From Nakamurella alba (lineage in GTDB: Bacteria > Actinomycetota > Actinomycetes > Mycobacteriales > Nakamurellaceae), in the NCBI RefSeq assembly GCF_009707545.1, contig NZ_WLYK01000002.1, forward strand, positions 248,001-312,000: DNA of 64,000 bases. Direction: 5' to 3'. Position 1 is the first letter of the stretch; each line of letters starts with the position of its first letter. Below the pieces are notes generated by a model, which worked only from the letters and a program-made list of their open reading frames with translations, was not told where the DNA came from and searched no databases. This document shows, piece by piece, positions 1 through 9,108 of this stretch. The position numbers were made by a program, and so were the translations under genes.

Positions 1-176
1 CCGGATCACGGGTGGTGATCCGGCCGTCCGGCACCGAACCGAAGCTGAAGTGCTATCTCGAGGTGGTCGCCGAGGTGCCCGACGGCACGGGCGATCTCAC
101 CGCGATCCGGGCGGAGGCGACCGAGCGGCTGGGCCGGCTCAAGGCCGCCGCCGCCGAGCTCGTCGGGCTGGGCTGA
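1..176 (+). CDS. Phosphomannomutase/phosphoglucomutase, C-terminal end (5' partial)
   Basis: The reading frame enters at base 3 and ends at TGA 174-176. The visible 57 residues begin GSRVVIRPSGTEPKLK. RPSGTEPK is the phosphate-binding loop of domain 4 of the alpha-D-phosphohexomutases, which interconvert mannose- or glucose-6-phosphate and the 1-phosphates. A helical tail (AEATERLGRLKAAAAEL) follows, as usual for the family. The catalytic serine domain lies outside the window. Position next to upp matches the pmmB-upp neighbourhood I recall from mycobacteria, where the product is annotated PmmB. Family membership is secure from the loop; sugar specificity cannot be judged from the tail. Confidence 0.88.
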   Translation, partial: GSRVVIRPSGTEPKLKCYLEVVAEVPDGTGDLTAIRAEATERLGRLKAAAAELVGLG

Positions 177-263
177 CTGGTCGGCCGGCGGAACGGTGCG
201 CACACCGCTCCGCCGGCCTTCGTCAGGACGTCCTGGCGCCCGGCCGGACCGACCGGGCAGCGC

Positions 264-1367
264 TCACTTGTCGCCGGCGGGCTGCGACGGGATCTGCACG
301 TCCGGTGTGGGCGCGGCACTCTCGCTGCCGGGCTCGATCTTGTCGCCCGGCTGGCCTTCGGTCGCGGCGCCACCGGAGACGGCCGGCGCGGCGCGGAACA
401 TCAGGCCGGTGCCGTCGGCGGCGGTGATGACCAGGCTCTGGTCGGTCAGCAGGTAGGAGACGGTCCCGTCCAGGGCGCCGAACATGGTCTGCTCGACCGT
501 CATGATGTCCTCGTCGCAGGCCATCATGGTGCTGACGATGCCCTCGATCTCCATCGAGCCGGGGGTGTCCGGGGTGCCCTCGGTGACCGCGACGGTGCTG
601 CCGCCGCCGTTGCACCCGCCGTTGACCGACAGCTGGGTGCCGTCGACCCGCAGCCAGGCGTTCACGTCGGCCGGGATCGAGGAGGCGACGTCACCGTCGA
701 GGATGCCGTCGAGCACCCAGTTGGTGCCGGTCAGCGACGCCGGCTGCTGCATCCCGAAGGTGATGGACGACCCGTCGGTGCCGGTCAGCACCAGGCTGCC
801 GTCGCCGTACTCGGCCTTCGGCCCGGCCTGCAGGAATTCTGCGACCCAGCTGTCCTGGTCCATCAGCGGCTGCTCGCAGGCCATCTCGGTCTGCGACAGC
901 TCCGACACCGTCCAGACGCCGTCGGCCTCGGCCAGGGTGCCGCCCATGCTGTTGCAGCCGGCCCGCACCCCGAGCTGGGTGCTGTCGGTGATGCTCAGCG
1001 TGATCGAGCTGCCCTCGACCAGGTCATGCCCCTTCACGTCGGCCGAGTCGGTCACCACCCAGGTGGTCAGCGGCAGCGAGATCCCGGCCGCGCCACCACC
1101 TCCGGGCTGTGTCGGGGCATCACCCGCGCTCCCGGAGGCCGGCCCGCCCGGCGACGACGGCACCGGGGAGTCCGGGGCGGACGTCGGCAGATCGGAGGCC
1201 GTCCCGGAGCCGGCCGCTGCGGAGGTCGGCGCGTCGGACGTGCCGGCGGAGCCGGCGGGGGCGGCCTGCGCGCACCCGGCGACGAGCAGCCCGGCCGCGA
1301 CCAGGGCGGCCAGGCCGCCGGCGCTACGGCGGGAAAGGGTCGTGGGAGTACTCGGTCCTCGGCTCAT
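264..1367 (-). CDS. Lipoprotein with two META (HslJ-like) domains
   Basis: 367 aa. The start is ATG at 1367: it is followed by an Arg-containing n-region, a hydrophobic stretch (AALVAAGLLVAG) and a lipobox cysteine at residue 32 (LVAGC), so the mature protein should be lipid-anchored outside the membrane. Longer in-frame starts upstream would bury this signal. After a disordered Ala/Gly/Ser/Pro linker come two copies of a META/HslJ-type domain, about residues 90-205 and 210-330, each with the W-x-L/V opening and a GCN core (AGCNSMGG and NGGCNGGG), plus a Cys pair (MACE, MACD). META domains occur in HslJ and in surface proteins and are poorly characterised; a heat or envelope-stress role is only a family-level suggestion. 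It lies downstream of upp on the same strand, about 100 nt away. Confidence 0.82.
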   Translation of the reverse strand: MSRGPSTPTTLSRRSAGGLAALVAAGLLVAGCAQAAPAGSAGTSDAPTSAAAGSGTASDLPTSAPDSPVPSSPGGPASGSAGDAPTQPGGGGAAGISLPLTTWVVTDSADVKGHDLVEGSSITLSITDSTQLGVRAGCNSMGGTLAEADGVWTVSELSQTEMACEQPLMDQDSWVAEFLQAGPKAEYGDGSLVLTGTDGSSITFGMQQPASLTGTNWVLDGILDGDVASSIPADVNAWLRVDGTQLSVNGGCNGGGSTVAVTEGTPDTPGSMEIEGIVSTMMACDEDIMTVEQTMFGALDGTVSYLLTDQSLVITAADGTGLMFRAAPAVSGGAATEGQPGDKIEPGSESAAPTPDVQIPSQPAGDK

Positions 1368-1467
1368 GGTGACTGGACGGAGGCCGGGGTCCGGCGGGTT
1401 GCACGGGGTGGCCGGAATTCTGCGCATCCGCGGGAACCCGTCGTCTCTCCCGGTCCTCCGGATACCC

Positions 1468-2121
1468 CTAGACCGAGCCGAACTGCCGGTCACCGGCGTC
1501 GCCGAGGCCGGGGACGATGTAGCCGGAGTCGTTGAGCCGCTCGTCGACCGAGGCGGTGACCACCCGCAACGGCAGGTTCGCCTCGGCCAGCGTGACCAGC
1601 CCCTCCGGCGCGGCGAGCGTGCAGATCGCGGTGACGTCGGTGGCGCCGCGCGCGGTCAGCAGCTCGATGGTGTGCACCATCGACCCACCGGTGGCCAGCA
1701 TCGGGTCCAGCACGTAGACCGGGCGACCGGCCAGCGTCTCCGGCAGCGACTCCATGTACGGCGTGGGCTGCAGCGTTTCCTCGTCCCGGGCCAGTCCGAC
1801 GAACCCCATCTGCGACTCGGGGATGAGGGCGTGCGCCTGGTCGGCCATCCCGAGACCGGCCCGCAGCACCGGCACCAGCAGCGGCGGGTTGCCCAGCCGG
1901 AAGGCGGTGGTGCGGGCGACCGGCGTGTGGATCGGGTAGCGCTCGACGGCCAGGTTGCGGGACGCCTCGTAGATCAGCATCAGGGTGAGTTCGCGCAGCG
2001 CCGCCCGGAATGTCGCGTTGTCGGTGCGGGCGTCCCGCATCGTCGACAGCCGGGCGGCGGCCAGCGGGTGGTCCACCACGGTGACGTCGAGTCCGGCGGG
2101 GATGGCGTGCGGCTCGGGCAT
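1468..2121 (-). CDS. upp: Uracil phosphoribosyltransferase
   Basis: 217 aa, normal for the family (about 208-218). It converts uracil and PRPP to UMP and pyrophosphate in pyrimidine salvage in the cytoplasm. The PRPP-binding motif is [14 protein letters not shown] and the uracil-binding C-terminal region [12 protein letters not shown] is present. ATG at 2121 was chosen because it is preceded by GAGAGGA at a normal distance and because the protein then begins like known Upp sequences ([16 protein letters not shown]). It is transcribed away from deoC. With deoC, deoA, deoD, add and cdd in the same window it closes the salvage path from imported pyrimidine nucleosides to UMP. Confidence 0.96.
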   Translation of the reverse strand: MPEPHAIPAGLDVTVVDHPLAAARLSTMRDARTDNATFRAALRELTLMLIYEASRNLAVERYPIHTPVARTTAFRLGNPPLLVPVLRAGLGMADQAHALIPESQMGFVGLARDEETLQPTPYMESLPETLAGRPVYVLDPMLATGGSMVHTIELLTARGATDVTAICTLAAPEGLVTLAEANLPLRVVTASVDERLNDSGYIVPGLGDAGDRQFGSV

Positions 2122-2244
2122 GCCGGCGTCCTCTCGGGGCAGGGGTGCAGGTCGCGCCCACGGTAGCCGGGCGACCGCCGCCGCGGCGCACCGGTGACCC
2201 CGGACGGACCGGGGTGACACCGGGACCGCGCGCGGAAGGGCGCA

Positions 2245-2250
2245 TAGGAT
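2245..2250 (+). promoter_or_regulatory. -10 box of a probable leaderless deoC promoter
   Basis: TAGGAT fits the actinobacterial TANNNT -10 consensus and lies exactly 6 nt before the deoC ATG at 2257. With the usual 6-8 nt between -10 and +1, transcription would start at or next to the A of the start codon. No Shine-Dalgarno sequence is visible before this ATG, which agrees with a leaderless message. Inferred from spacing only. Confidence 0.5.
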
Positions 2251-2256
2251 CGGCGG

Positions 2257-3282
2257 ATGACCACAGCACTCCCGCAACCGGGCGGAGCAGGCGGGGTCAC
2301 CGGCCCCGCGGCAGCCGCTCCCGCGCCCGCGTCGGTCGCCGGGGCGGAGTTCGCCGACGTCGTGGCGGACGAGAGCTCGCTGCGCCGGTTCCTGCACGGC
2401 CTGCCGGGTGTCGACCCGGTCGGTGTCGAGCAGCGCGCGGCCGGCCTGTCCACCCGCTCCATCAAGAAGGACTCCAAGAAGCAGGCCATCGACCTGGCGA
2501 TCGCGATGGTCGACCTGACCACGCTGGAGGGCGCGGACACCGCCGGCAAGGTGCGGTCGCTGGCCGCGAAGGCCCGGCGCCCCGACCCGGAGCGGCCGGA
2601 CACCCCGACGGTGGCCGCGGTCTGCGTGTACCCGGACATGGTGGCCACGGCCGCGGAGCGGCTGGCCGGCACCGGGATCGGCATCGCGTCGGTGGCCACC
2701 GCGTTCCCGTCCGGCCGGTCCTCCCTCGAGGTCAAGCTCGCCGACACCCGGATGGCCATCGACAGCGGCGCCACCGAGGTCGACATGGTGATCGACCGCG
2801 GCGCCTTCCTGGAGGGCCGCTACGGCAAGGTCTTCGACGAGATCGTGGCGATCCGCGAGGTGTGCACGGCGGGCGGGGTACGGCTCAAGGTCATCATGGA
2901 GACCGGCGAGCTGGCCACCTACGACAACGTGCGCCGGGCGTCCTGGATGGGACTGCTGGCCGGCGCCGACTTCATCAAGACCTCGACCGGCAAGGTCGCC
3001 CCCGCCGCCACCCTGCCGGTCACCGTGGTGATGCTGCAGGCCGTGCACGACTGGCACCAGCGCACCGGCGAGCTGCGCGCCGTCAAACCGGCCGGCGGCA
3101 TCCGGACCGCGAAGGACGCACTGAAGTATCTGGTGGCGGTGCGCGAGGTGGCCGGTCCGCAGTGGCTGGACCCGTACCTCTTCCGGTTCGGTGCCTCGTC
3201 CCTGCTCAACGACCTGGTGCTGCAACGCCGCACCCAGCAGGACGGCCACTACTCCGGCCCCGCCTACGTCACCGTCGACTGA
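2257..3282 (+). CDS. deoC: Deoxyribose-phosphate aldolase
   Basis: 341 aa. It cleaves 2-deoxyribose-5-phosphate to glyceraldehyde-3-phosphate and acetaldehyde, the last step of deoxynucleoside breakdown. The Schiff-base lysine is K241 in FIKTSTGK; the second active-site lysine is K277 in [10 protein letters not shown]. The protein is longer than the 220-260 aa bacterial type and carries [17 protein letters not shown] and an N-terminal extension, features of the longer, eukaryote-like DERA class. The N-terminal 35 residues are Ala/Pro-rich and unconserved. It is followed 14 nt downstream by an aldehyde dehydrogenase pair that could remove the acetaldehyde. A leaderless start is suggested by the TAGGAT box six bases upstream. 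Confidence 0.96.
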   Translation: MTTALPQPGGAGGVTGPAAAAPAPASVAGAEFADVVADESSLRRFLHGLPGVDPVGVEQRAAGLSTRSIKKDSKKQAIDLAIAMVDLTTLEGADTAGKVRSLAAKARRPDPERPDTPTVAAVCVYPDMVATAAERLAGTGIGIASVATAFPSGRSSLEVKLADTRMAIDSGATEVDMVIDRGAFLEGRYGKVFDEIVAIREVCTAGGVRLKVIMETGELATYDNVRRASWMGLLAGADFIKTSTGKVAPAATLPVTVVMLQAVHDWHQRTGELRAVKPAGGIRTAKDALKYLVAVREVAGPQWLDPYLFRFGASSLLNDLVLQRRTQQDGHYSGPAYVTVD

Positions 3283-3296
3283 CAGATCGGGAGATC

Positions 3297-4754
3297 ATGA
3301 GCGACAAGAGGTTCCCGCTCGACTGGGAGTACGCCCCGGCGCCCGAGTCGGCGGCGATCGGCCGCATCGCCGAGCGGTACCGGATGTTCGTCGGCGGCAA
3401 GTTCGTCGACGGCCGCGGCGACGACCTGAAGACGGTCAACCCGGCCACCGAGGAGCCGCTGGCGACCGTGAGCACCGCCGACGCGGCGGACGTGGACGCC
3501 GCGGTCGGGGTCGCCCGCAAGGCCTACGACAAGGTCTGGTCGTCGATGCCCGGCGCCGAGCGGGGCAAGTACCTGTTCCGGATCGCCCGCGGGATCGCCG
3601 AGCGGGCAAGGGAACTCGCCGTGGTGGAGACCCTGGACAACGGCAAGCCGATCAAGGAGTCCAGGGACGTCGACGTCCCGACCGCATCCTCGCACTTCTT
3701 CTACCACGCCGGCTGGGCGGACAAACTGCGTCATGCCGGGCTGGGTCCGGACCCGCGCCCGCTGGGCGTGGTCGGCCAGGTCATCCCGTGGAACTTCCCG
3801 CTGCTGATGGCCGCCTGGAAGATCGCCCCGGCGCTGGCTGCGGGGAACACCGTGGTCATCAAACCTGCTGAGACCACACCGCTCTCGATCCTGGTGCTGG
3901 CCGAGATCATCGCCGATGCGGATCTGCCGCCGGGCGTGGTGAACATCCTGCCGGGCGCGGGCGAGGTCGGCCGCACCCTGGTCGGGCACCCGGGGATCGA
4001 CAAGGTCGCGTTCACCGGCTCGACCGAGGTGGGCCGGCAGATCCAGTCCACCCTGGCCGGGACCGGGCGGCGACTGACCCTGGAGCTCGGTGGCAAGGCC
4101 GCGAACATCGTGTTCGACGACGCGCCGATCGACCAGGCCGTCGAGGGCATCGTCAACGGCATCTTCTTCAACCAGGGGCACGTGTGCTGCGCCGGATCCC
4201 GGCTGCTGGTGCAGGAATCGGTCGCCGAAGAAGTGATCGGCAAGCTGCAGCAACGGATCTCGACCCTGCGCATCGGAGATCCGATGGACAAGAACACCGA
4301 TGTCGGGGCGATCAACTCCGCGGAGCAGCTGGGACGGATCCGCGAGCTGACCGACGCCGGTGACGACGAGGGCGCGCAGCGGTGGACCTCCCCCTGCCCG
4401 GTCCCGGACCGCGGCTTCTTCTTCCCGCCGACGGTGTTCAGCGGTGTCTCCCAGTCGATGCGGATCGCCCGCGAGGAGATCTTCGGGCCGGTGCTGTCGG
4501 TGTTGACCTTCCGCACCCCGGACGAGGCGATCGCGAAGGCGAACAACACCCCGTACGGGTTGTCCGCGGGCGTCTGGACCGAGAAGGGCTCCCGGATCCT
4601 CGGCATGGCCTCCGCGCTGCGGGCCGGCGTGGTGTGGGCCAACACCTTCAACCGCTTCGACCCCACCGCCGCGTTCGGCGGCTACAAGGAGTCCGGGTTC
4701 GGCCGCGAGGGCGGCATCTCCGGCCTCGCCGCCTACCTGCAGGAGGAGGACTGA
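3297..4754 (+). CDS. Aldehyde dehydrogenase (NAD-dependent family), catalytic member of a pair
   Basis: 485 aa, full length for an ALDH. It should oxidise an aldehyde to the carboxylate with NAD(P)+. The catalytic cysteine aligns with C297 in HVCCAGSR (ALDH2 C302 position), and the general base is E263 in LELGGKAANI. The cofactor region ([28 protein letters not shown], then FTGSTEVG) is intact. It lies 14 nt after deoC and overlaps the next gene by one base, so the three are probably one operon. The context points to acetaldehyde, the DeoC product, as a substrate, but the sequence does not prove it. The partner gene is a degenerate ALDH, a layout that resembles a split ALDH16 protein. Confidence 0.92.
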   Translation: MSDKRFPLDWEYAPAPESAAIGRIAERYRMFVGGKFVDGRGDDLKTVNPATEEPLATVSTADAADVDAAVGVARKAYDKVWSSMPGAERGKYLFRIARGIAERARELAVVETLDNGKPIKESRDVDVPTASSHFFYHAGWADKLRHAGLGPDPRPLGVVGQVIPWNFPLLMAAWKIAPALAAGNTVVIKPAETTPLSILVLAEIIADADLPPGVVNILPGAGEVGRTLVGHPGIDKVAFTGSTEVGRQIQSTLAGTGRRLTLELGGKAANIVFDDAPIDQAVEGIVNGIFFNQGHVCCAGSRLLVQESVAEEVIGKLQQRISTLRIGDPMDKNTDVGAINSAEQLGRIRELTDAGDDEGAQRWTSPCPVPDRGFFFPPTVFSGVSQSMRIAREEIFGPVLSVLTFRTPDEAIAKANNTPYGLSAGVWTEKGSRILGMASALRAGVVWANTFNRFDPTAAFGGYKESGFGREGGISGLAAYLQEED

Positions 4755-5641
4755 TGGCGGATCGGGTCACGGTCGCCAAGACCTACAAGCTGTTCGTCGG
4801 CGGGGCGTTCCCGCGTTCCGAGTCCGGCCGGACCTACCAGGTCACCTCCCCGTCGGGGGCCTTCCTGGCGAACGCCGCCCTGGGATCCCGCAAGGACGGC
4901 CGGGACGCGGTGTCGGCCGCCCGCAAAGGCTTCGGCGGCTGGGCCGGCGCCACCGCCTACAACCGCGGCCAGGTGATCTACCGGATCGCCGAGATGTTGG
5001 ATGGCCGGGCCGCCCAGTTCGAGGCGCTGCTGGTGGAGGCGGACGGCCTGTCGGCCAGGGCCGCCCGGGCGTCGGTGGCCGCCTCGGTCGACCGGCTGGT
5101 GCACTACGCCGGCTGGACCGACAAGTTGACCGCGGTGCTCGGCAGCTCGAATCCCGTGGCCGGGCCGTTCTTCTCGTTCACCTCACCGGAGCCGACCGGC
5201 GTGGTGGTGGCGGTCGCGCCGCAGCAGGACAGCCTGCTGGGCCTGGTGTCGGTGATCGCCCCGGTCATCACCTCCGGCAACGCGGTGGTGGTGATCGCCT
5301 CCACCGAGCGGCCGCTGGCCGCGGTCACCCTGGCCGAGGTGCTGGCCACCTCGGACCTGCCGGGTGGCGTGGTCAACATCCTCACCGGCGACCCGGCGGA
5401 GATCATGCCGCACCTGGCCGCGCACGGTGACGTCAACGCCCTCGATCTCACCGGCGTCGGGCCGGAGCTGCGCACCGAGCTGGAGCGGGCCGCGGCCGGG
5501 ACGGTGAAGCGGGTCTACGCGCCGGCCGCCTTCGACCCGACGAAGGAGCCGGGACTCGGCCGGCTGCGTGCCTTCCTGGAGTTCAAGACCGTCTGGCACC
5601 CGACCGGCGCCGTGTCGCTGGCCGGTGGCGGGGGCTACTGA
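4754..5641 (+). CDS. ALDH-like protein lacking the catalytic domain (ALDH16 C-terminal-like)
   Basis: 295 aa, against about 480 for a complete aldehyde dehydrogenase. It starts with the typical N-terminal pattern (YKLFVGGAFPRSESGRTYQV) and keeps a Rossmann-like part (SPEPTGVVVAVAPQQDSLLGL, ITSGNAVVV, GGVVNILTGDP). It then diverges after LTGVGPEL and ends with EFKTVWHPTG. There is no LELGGK glutamate motif and no catalytic cysteine, so it cannot work as a normal ALDH. The reading frame is clean and translationally coupled to the preceding ALDH (TGATG), which argues against a decayed pseudogene. Its length and missing catalytic half resemble the non-catalytic C-terminal domain of ALDH16 enzymes, here encoded separately. 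A structural or regulatory subunit is the likely role. Confidence 0.8.
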   Translation: MADRVTVAKTYKLFVGGAFPRSESGRTYQVTSPSGAFLANAALGSRKDGRDAVSAARKGFGGWAGATAYNRGQVIYRIAEMLDGRAAQFEALLVEADGLSARAARASVAASVDRLVHYAGWTDKLTAVLGSSNPVAGPFFSFTSPEPTGVVVAVAPQQDSLLGLVSVIAPVITSGNAVVVIASTERPLAAVTLAEVLATSDLPGGVVNILTGDPAEIMPHLAAHGDVNALDLTGVGPELRTELERAAAGTVKRVYAPAAFDPTKEPGLGRLRAFLEFKTVWHPTGAVSLAGGGGY

Positions 5642-5715
5642 GCCGGGCTCGAAGCGCAGGCTGTCGGTCCGGGCGGGTCGGAGGGTCGCTGCCCGACTCT
5701 GCCCGTTCCGGCGGG

Positions 5716-6918
5716 TCAGAAGGTGGTGTAGCCGCTGCGGGCGAGGGTGAAGCCCTTCCCCGCGGGGTTGCGGCAGGTGATCCCCTTCGACTCGGTGACC
5801 AGGCAGCCGTACCCGCTGGGGTCGAGGTAGAAGGTGTCGTAGGCGGCGATGGCCGTCCCCGCGTTGACCAGCCGATCGCCCTGGCAGCCCTCCAGCGGCT
5901 TCGCGCCGGAGGCGTCCAGCAGGGCGACCGTGCCCGGCTGCACCCCGGTGGTGCAGGTCGGCAGGGTGAAGTCGGCCTTCTCGATCCGGCAGGCCAGAGA
6001 GGTGTCGAAGGCGCAGACGATGTTGCCGGTCGGGGTGATGAAGCCAGGACTCAGCGCTCCCAGCTTCCGGGCGGAATCCGGACCGAACCCCTCCACCTCG
6101 GGCGTGCCCTCGCACGGACCGGTCAGCGGGACGGCCGGCATCGGCGGCGCGTCCAGCGCCGGCGGGCCACATCCGTCCGCCGTGATGCCGCTGCCGTCGA
6201 CCTGCCAGGTGTGCCAGGACTTCGGCGACTGCGCGTAGGCCAGCCCGTAGTCGGAGAAATCGGCGATCCCGGCGACCAGCAGGCCGCCGTCGTCCGTCGC
6301 CGCCACCGCCAGCTCTTCCTGGGCGACCAGCGACGGCACCACCGTCCGCAGCGTCCGGTCACCGACCTCGATCACGCTGCCGAACGCGGTGTGCGCGCCG
6401 GGCACACCGCTGACCAGGCACAACAGGGTCGCGTCGTGGGGCCGGCAGTCCACCGCCGGGCGGGGTCCGGTCAGCTCGATGGCAGCGGAGGCGATCACGT
6501 CCGCCCCGGCGATCAGCAGTGCGGCACCCTCGTCGGCGCCGACGTCCACCGTCACCAGGCTCCAGCCGCCGCCCAGGTCGGTGGCGGACTGCGCCGGGCA
6601 GCTGCCGGCGGTCCAGCAGTCCGGCACCTCGGGTCCGGCGCCGTCCGTGCTCCTCGGGCTCGCAGTGCTCGGGGTGCTCGGGGTGGTGGTGACCACCCGA
6701 TCCGTCTGCTGCGGGGTGCTACCGGTCGTGGTGGTGCCGCTCGCCGGGGTGGAGCTGGTGGCCAGGGTGGTCGGGGTCGATGCGCCGGTGACCACCCGCG
6801 ACGGGTCCGGCAATGCTTCACCCCGCACGCCGGAGGTGCAGCCGGCGATCACGCTCAGCACAGTGAGCAGGCCGCCCGCCAGGGCCGCCGCGCGCCGGCG
6901 ACGGGTGGTGCCGGTCAT
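5716..6918 (-). CDS. Lipoprotein with C-terminal DUF6636-like domain
   Basis: 400 aa. ATG at 6918 is preceded by AGGAGGA seven bases upstream and begins an RRRR n-region, a hydrophobic core and lipobox SVIAGC with Cys27. A Thr/Ser/Pro-rich linker (about residues 40-100) precedes a domain of unknown type (about 105-270). A C-terminal cysteine-rich domain then reads GFITPTGNIVCAF, ending CRNPAGKGFTLARSGY. This SPSGNI-C ... C-N-x-x-x-GHGF-x-LSR pattern matches the small secreted actinobacterial domain I know as DUF6636. The paired cysteines suggest disulfides and an extracytoplasmic location. It is transcribed divergently from fprA with about 110 bp between starts. Function unknown. Confidence 0.75.
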   Translation of the reverse strand: MTGTTRRRRAAALAGGLLTVLSVIAGCTSGVRGEALPDPSRVVTGASTPTTLATSSTPASGTTTTGSTPQQTDRVVTTTPSTPSTASPRSTDGAGPEVPDCWTAGSCPAQSATDLGGGWSLVTVDVGADEGAALLIAGADVIASAAIELTGPRPAVDCRPHDATLLCLVSGVPGAHTAFGSVIEVGDRTLRTVVPSLVAQEELAVAATDDGGLLVAGIADFSDYGLAYAQSPKSWHTWQVDGSGITADGCGPPALDAPPMPAVPLTGPCEGTPEVEGFGPDSARKLGALSPGFITPTGNIVCAFDTSLACRIEKADFTLPTCTTGVQPGTVALLDASGAKPLEGCQGDRLVNAGTAIAAYDTFYLDPSGYGCLVTESKGITCRNPAGKGFTLARSGYTTF

Positions 6919-7002
6919 GTCGGTCCTCCTGCAGGTCACCCCGGTCGTTGTCGAGTTGCTCACGAGTGGGGGAAGGGCACCCTTTCCTCCACTACCCTGG
7001 AG

Positions 7003-7008
7003 TGGTTG
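7003..7008 (+). promoter_or_regulatory. -10 box for fprA
   Basis: TACCCT (TANNNT type) lies 20 nt before the fprA ATG, leaving a short 5' UTR that contains GAGGAGA as the ribosome binding site. No clear -35 element is seen. It sits in the divergent spacer with the lipoprotein gene. Confidence 0.4.
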
Positions 7009-7028
7009 CCCGCACCGAGGAGATCTGC

Positions 7029-8399
7029 ATGTCCCAGCCCGCGTCGCCCGCCCCGCTCCGTGTCGCCGTCGTCGGCGCCGGTCCGGCCGGAATCTACGCT
7101 GCCGACATTCTGACCAAGAACGATCCCGATGTCACGGTGGACATCTTCGATCGGCTGCCCACCCCGTACGGGCTGATCCGCTACGGCGTGGCGCCCGATC
7201 ACCCGCGGATCAAGCAGATCATCGTCGCGCTGCACCGGGTGATGGAGTCGGAGCGCATCGCGTTCTTCGGCAACGTCCAGGTCGGCGTCGACGTCAAGGT
7301 CGACGAGCTGCGACAGTTCTACGATGCGATCATCTTCGCCACCGGTGCCGAGCGCGACCGGTCGATGGGCATCCCGGGCGAGGAGCTGGACGGCTCCTAC
7401 GGCGCGGCGGACTTCGTGGCGTTCTACGACTCGCACCCGGACCGCGAGCAGACCTGGAACCTGGTCGGCCCGCGCGAGGTCGCTGTGATCGGCGTCGGCA
7501 ACGTCGGGCTGGACGTCGCCCGGATCCTGGCCCGCACCGGCGACGAGCTGCTCTACACCGACATCCCCGAGCACGTGCACGCCGTGCTGAAGGACTCGAC
7601 GGTCACCGACGTGCACATGTTCGCCCGGCGTGGCCCGGCGCAGGCCAAGTTCACCCCGGTGGAGCTGCGCGAGCTGGACCACTCCCCCAACGTGCAGTGC
7701 GTCGTGGTGCCCGAGGGCATGGAGTTCGACGAGGGCTCGCAGACCGCGCTGGCCGGGTCGAAGTCGCTGCGGATGGTCGTCGACGTGCTGTCCGAGTGGG
7801 CCATCCGGGATGCCAAGCCCGGCCCGCACCGCCGCATCCACCTGCACTTCCTGGAGAACCCGGTGGAGATCCTGGGCGAGGACGGCAAGGTCGTCGGGCT
7901 GCGCACCGAGCGGCAGGAGCTGACCGGTGACGAGGGTGTCCGCGGCACCGGCGAGTTCACCGACTGGCCGATGCAGGCCGTCTACCGCGCCGTCGGCTAC
8001 CGGTCGGAGTCGGTCGAGGACCTGCCGTTCGACACGAAGAAGCTGGTGCTGCCCAACGTCGCTGGCCGGGTCGTCGACCTGCACGGCGAGCCGCTGCCGG
8101 GCATCTACGCCACCGGCTGGGTCAAGCGCGGCCCGGTGGGCCTGATCGGGCACACCAAGTCCGACGCTGCCGAGACCGTCCGGAACCTGCTCGCCGACGA
8201 GCCGGAGCTGGCCCGGGCCCCGCACCGCGGGCGCGCCGACGTCATCGCGCTGCTCGGCGAGAAGAGCCTCCCGGTCACCGATTTCGAGGGCTGGGACCGG
8301 CTGGACGCGCACGAGCGCACGCTCGGCGAGCCGACCTCCCGCGAGCGGATCAAGGTGCACACCCGCGACGGCATGACCTCCGTCGCCCGGGTGCGCTGA
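7029..8399 (+). CDS. fprA: Ferredoxin/adrenodoxin-type NADP+ reductase
   Basis: 456 aa, typical for FprA of mycobacteria. It is an FAD flavoprotein passing electrons between NADPH and ferredoxin. The N-terminal FAD motif is [15 protein letters not shown], followed by the family signature [15 protein letters not shown]; the NADP-binding region is [17 protein letters not shown], and the C-terminal FAD contact is [22 protein letters not shown] at 7029 has GAGGAGA upstream. It could supply electrons to the cytochrome P450 at 20967-22226, but no ferredoxin gene is in the window, so this is only a possibility. The unknown 8408 gene starts 8 nt after its stop and is probably co-transcribed. Confidence 0.94.
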   Translation: MSQPASPAPLRVAVVGAGPAGIYAADILTKNDPDVTVDIFDRLPTPYGLIRYGVAPDHPRIKQIIVALHRVMESERIAFFGNVQVGVDVKVDELRQFYDAIIFATGAERDRSMGIPGEELDGSYGAADFVAFYDSHPDREQTWNLVGPREVAVIGVGNVGLDVARILARTGDELLYTDIPEHVHAVLKDSTVTDVHMFARRGPAQAKFTPVELRELDHSPNVQCVVVPEGMEFDEGSQTALAGSKSLRMVVDVLSEWAIRDAKPGPHRRIHLHFLENPVEILGEDGKVVGLRTERQELTGDEGVRGTGEFTDWPMQAVYRAVGYRSESVEDLPFDTKKLVLPNVAGRVVDLHGEPLPGIYATGWVKRGPVGLIGHTKSDAAETVRNLLADEPELARAPHRGRADVIALLGEKSLPVTDFEGWDRLDAHERTLGEPTSRERIKVHTRDGMTSVARVR

Positions 8400-8407
8400 C
8401 CGTCCCG

Positions 8408-9007
8408 GTGCCGCTGGACCCGTCCTCGTTCGACGAGGACGGTCCGCTCGACCGCGCCTGGGTGTCGATCGCAACCGGCTTCCGCACGCGTGCCGAGGTG
8501 ATCGACGAGCTGGGCGATCTCGCCGCCGACGATCCCGATGCAAGCATCACCCCGGCCGACGTCCCGGGCATCGTCGACGAGCTGTGGGCGCTGCGCGAGC
8601 GGCAGATCGCGGCCGGCCCGCCGGTGTCCGACGCGCACCGGCTGGAGGGCGCGTTCGCCGAGCTGCGGGCGTCCGGCATCGTCGCCGCCGCCGACACCGG
8701 CTGGGACCAGGGCGAGGCCGAGGAGATCTGCCGCGCCGAGGCCGTCCGGGTCCGGGCGCGCGGATTCGTGTTCTTCCACCACCAGGACACCGCGCGGTTG
8801 CTGCTGCGGAAACCGTTGCTGTACCTGGGATTCGACGCCGCGGTGCGCTCCCCGGACCGGGCGACCTACGATGCCGAGGCCCTCGCGGTGGCACACCAGG
8901 TGTGCTCGACCCTGGTCCGGCACGGCCTGCGTGTGGTCTGGGACGGCACGGTGGGCAGCCGCATCCGGTTGCCGGGGATCGACTGGCGGCGCCCGCTCCC
9001 CCGCTGA
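8408..9007 (+). CDS. Uncharacterised protein (DUF6891-like)
   Basis: 199 aa with a GTG start 8 nt after the fprA stop. No signal peptide or membrane segment is visible, so it should be cytoplasmic. It contains the pattern ...[15 protein letters not shown]..., a central [16 protein letters not shown] stretch and a conserved-looking core [15 protein letters not shown] ... GFVFFHHQD. This resembles actinobacterial hypothetical proteins grouped as DUF6891, where TGWDxGE and FxHxQD recur; that family assignment is from memory and tentative. No catalytic motif is recognised. Probably an operon partner of fprA with unknown role. Confidence 0.6.
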   Translation: MPLDPSSFDEDGPLDRAWVSIATGFRTRAEVIDELGDLAADDPDASITPADVPGIVDELWALRERQIAAGPPVSDAHRLEGAFAELRASGIVAAADTGWDQGEAEEICRAEAVRVRARGFVFFHHQDTARLLLRKPLLYLGFDAAVRSPDRATYDAEALAVAHQVCSTLVRHGLRVVWDGTVGSRIRLPGIDWRRPLPR

Positions 9008-9056
9008 ATCCCCCGGCCCCGGGGCCGCTCCTTCCGCGCGGCACAGCCGGCTTCGT

Positions 9057-9062
9057 TAGGCT
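9057..9062 (+). promoter_or_regulatory. -10 box for mscR
   Basis: TAGGCT fits TANNNT and lies 46 nt before the mscR ATG at 9109, which has GAAGGAG as its ribosome binding site. Preceding bases are GC-rich with no clear -35. Confidence 0.4.
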
Positions 9063-9108
9063 CCCGGGGACCGGCCGATCCGGCCCGAGAGACGAAGGAG
9101 ATCAGTCA

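Noticed and set aside
4754..5641. Calling the short ALDH-like gene a pseudogene
   Set aside because: The frame is uninterrupted, coupled to the preceding gene, and ends in a conserved-looking EFKTVWHPTG tail. A dedicated non-catalytic subunit explains it better than decay.
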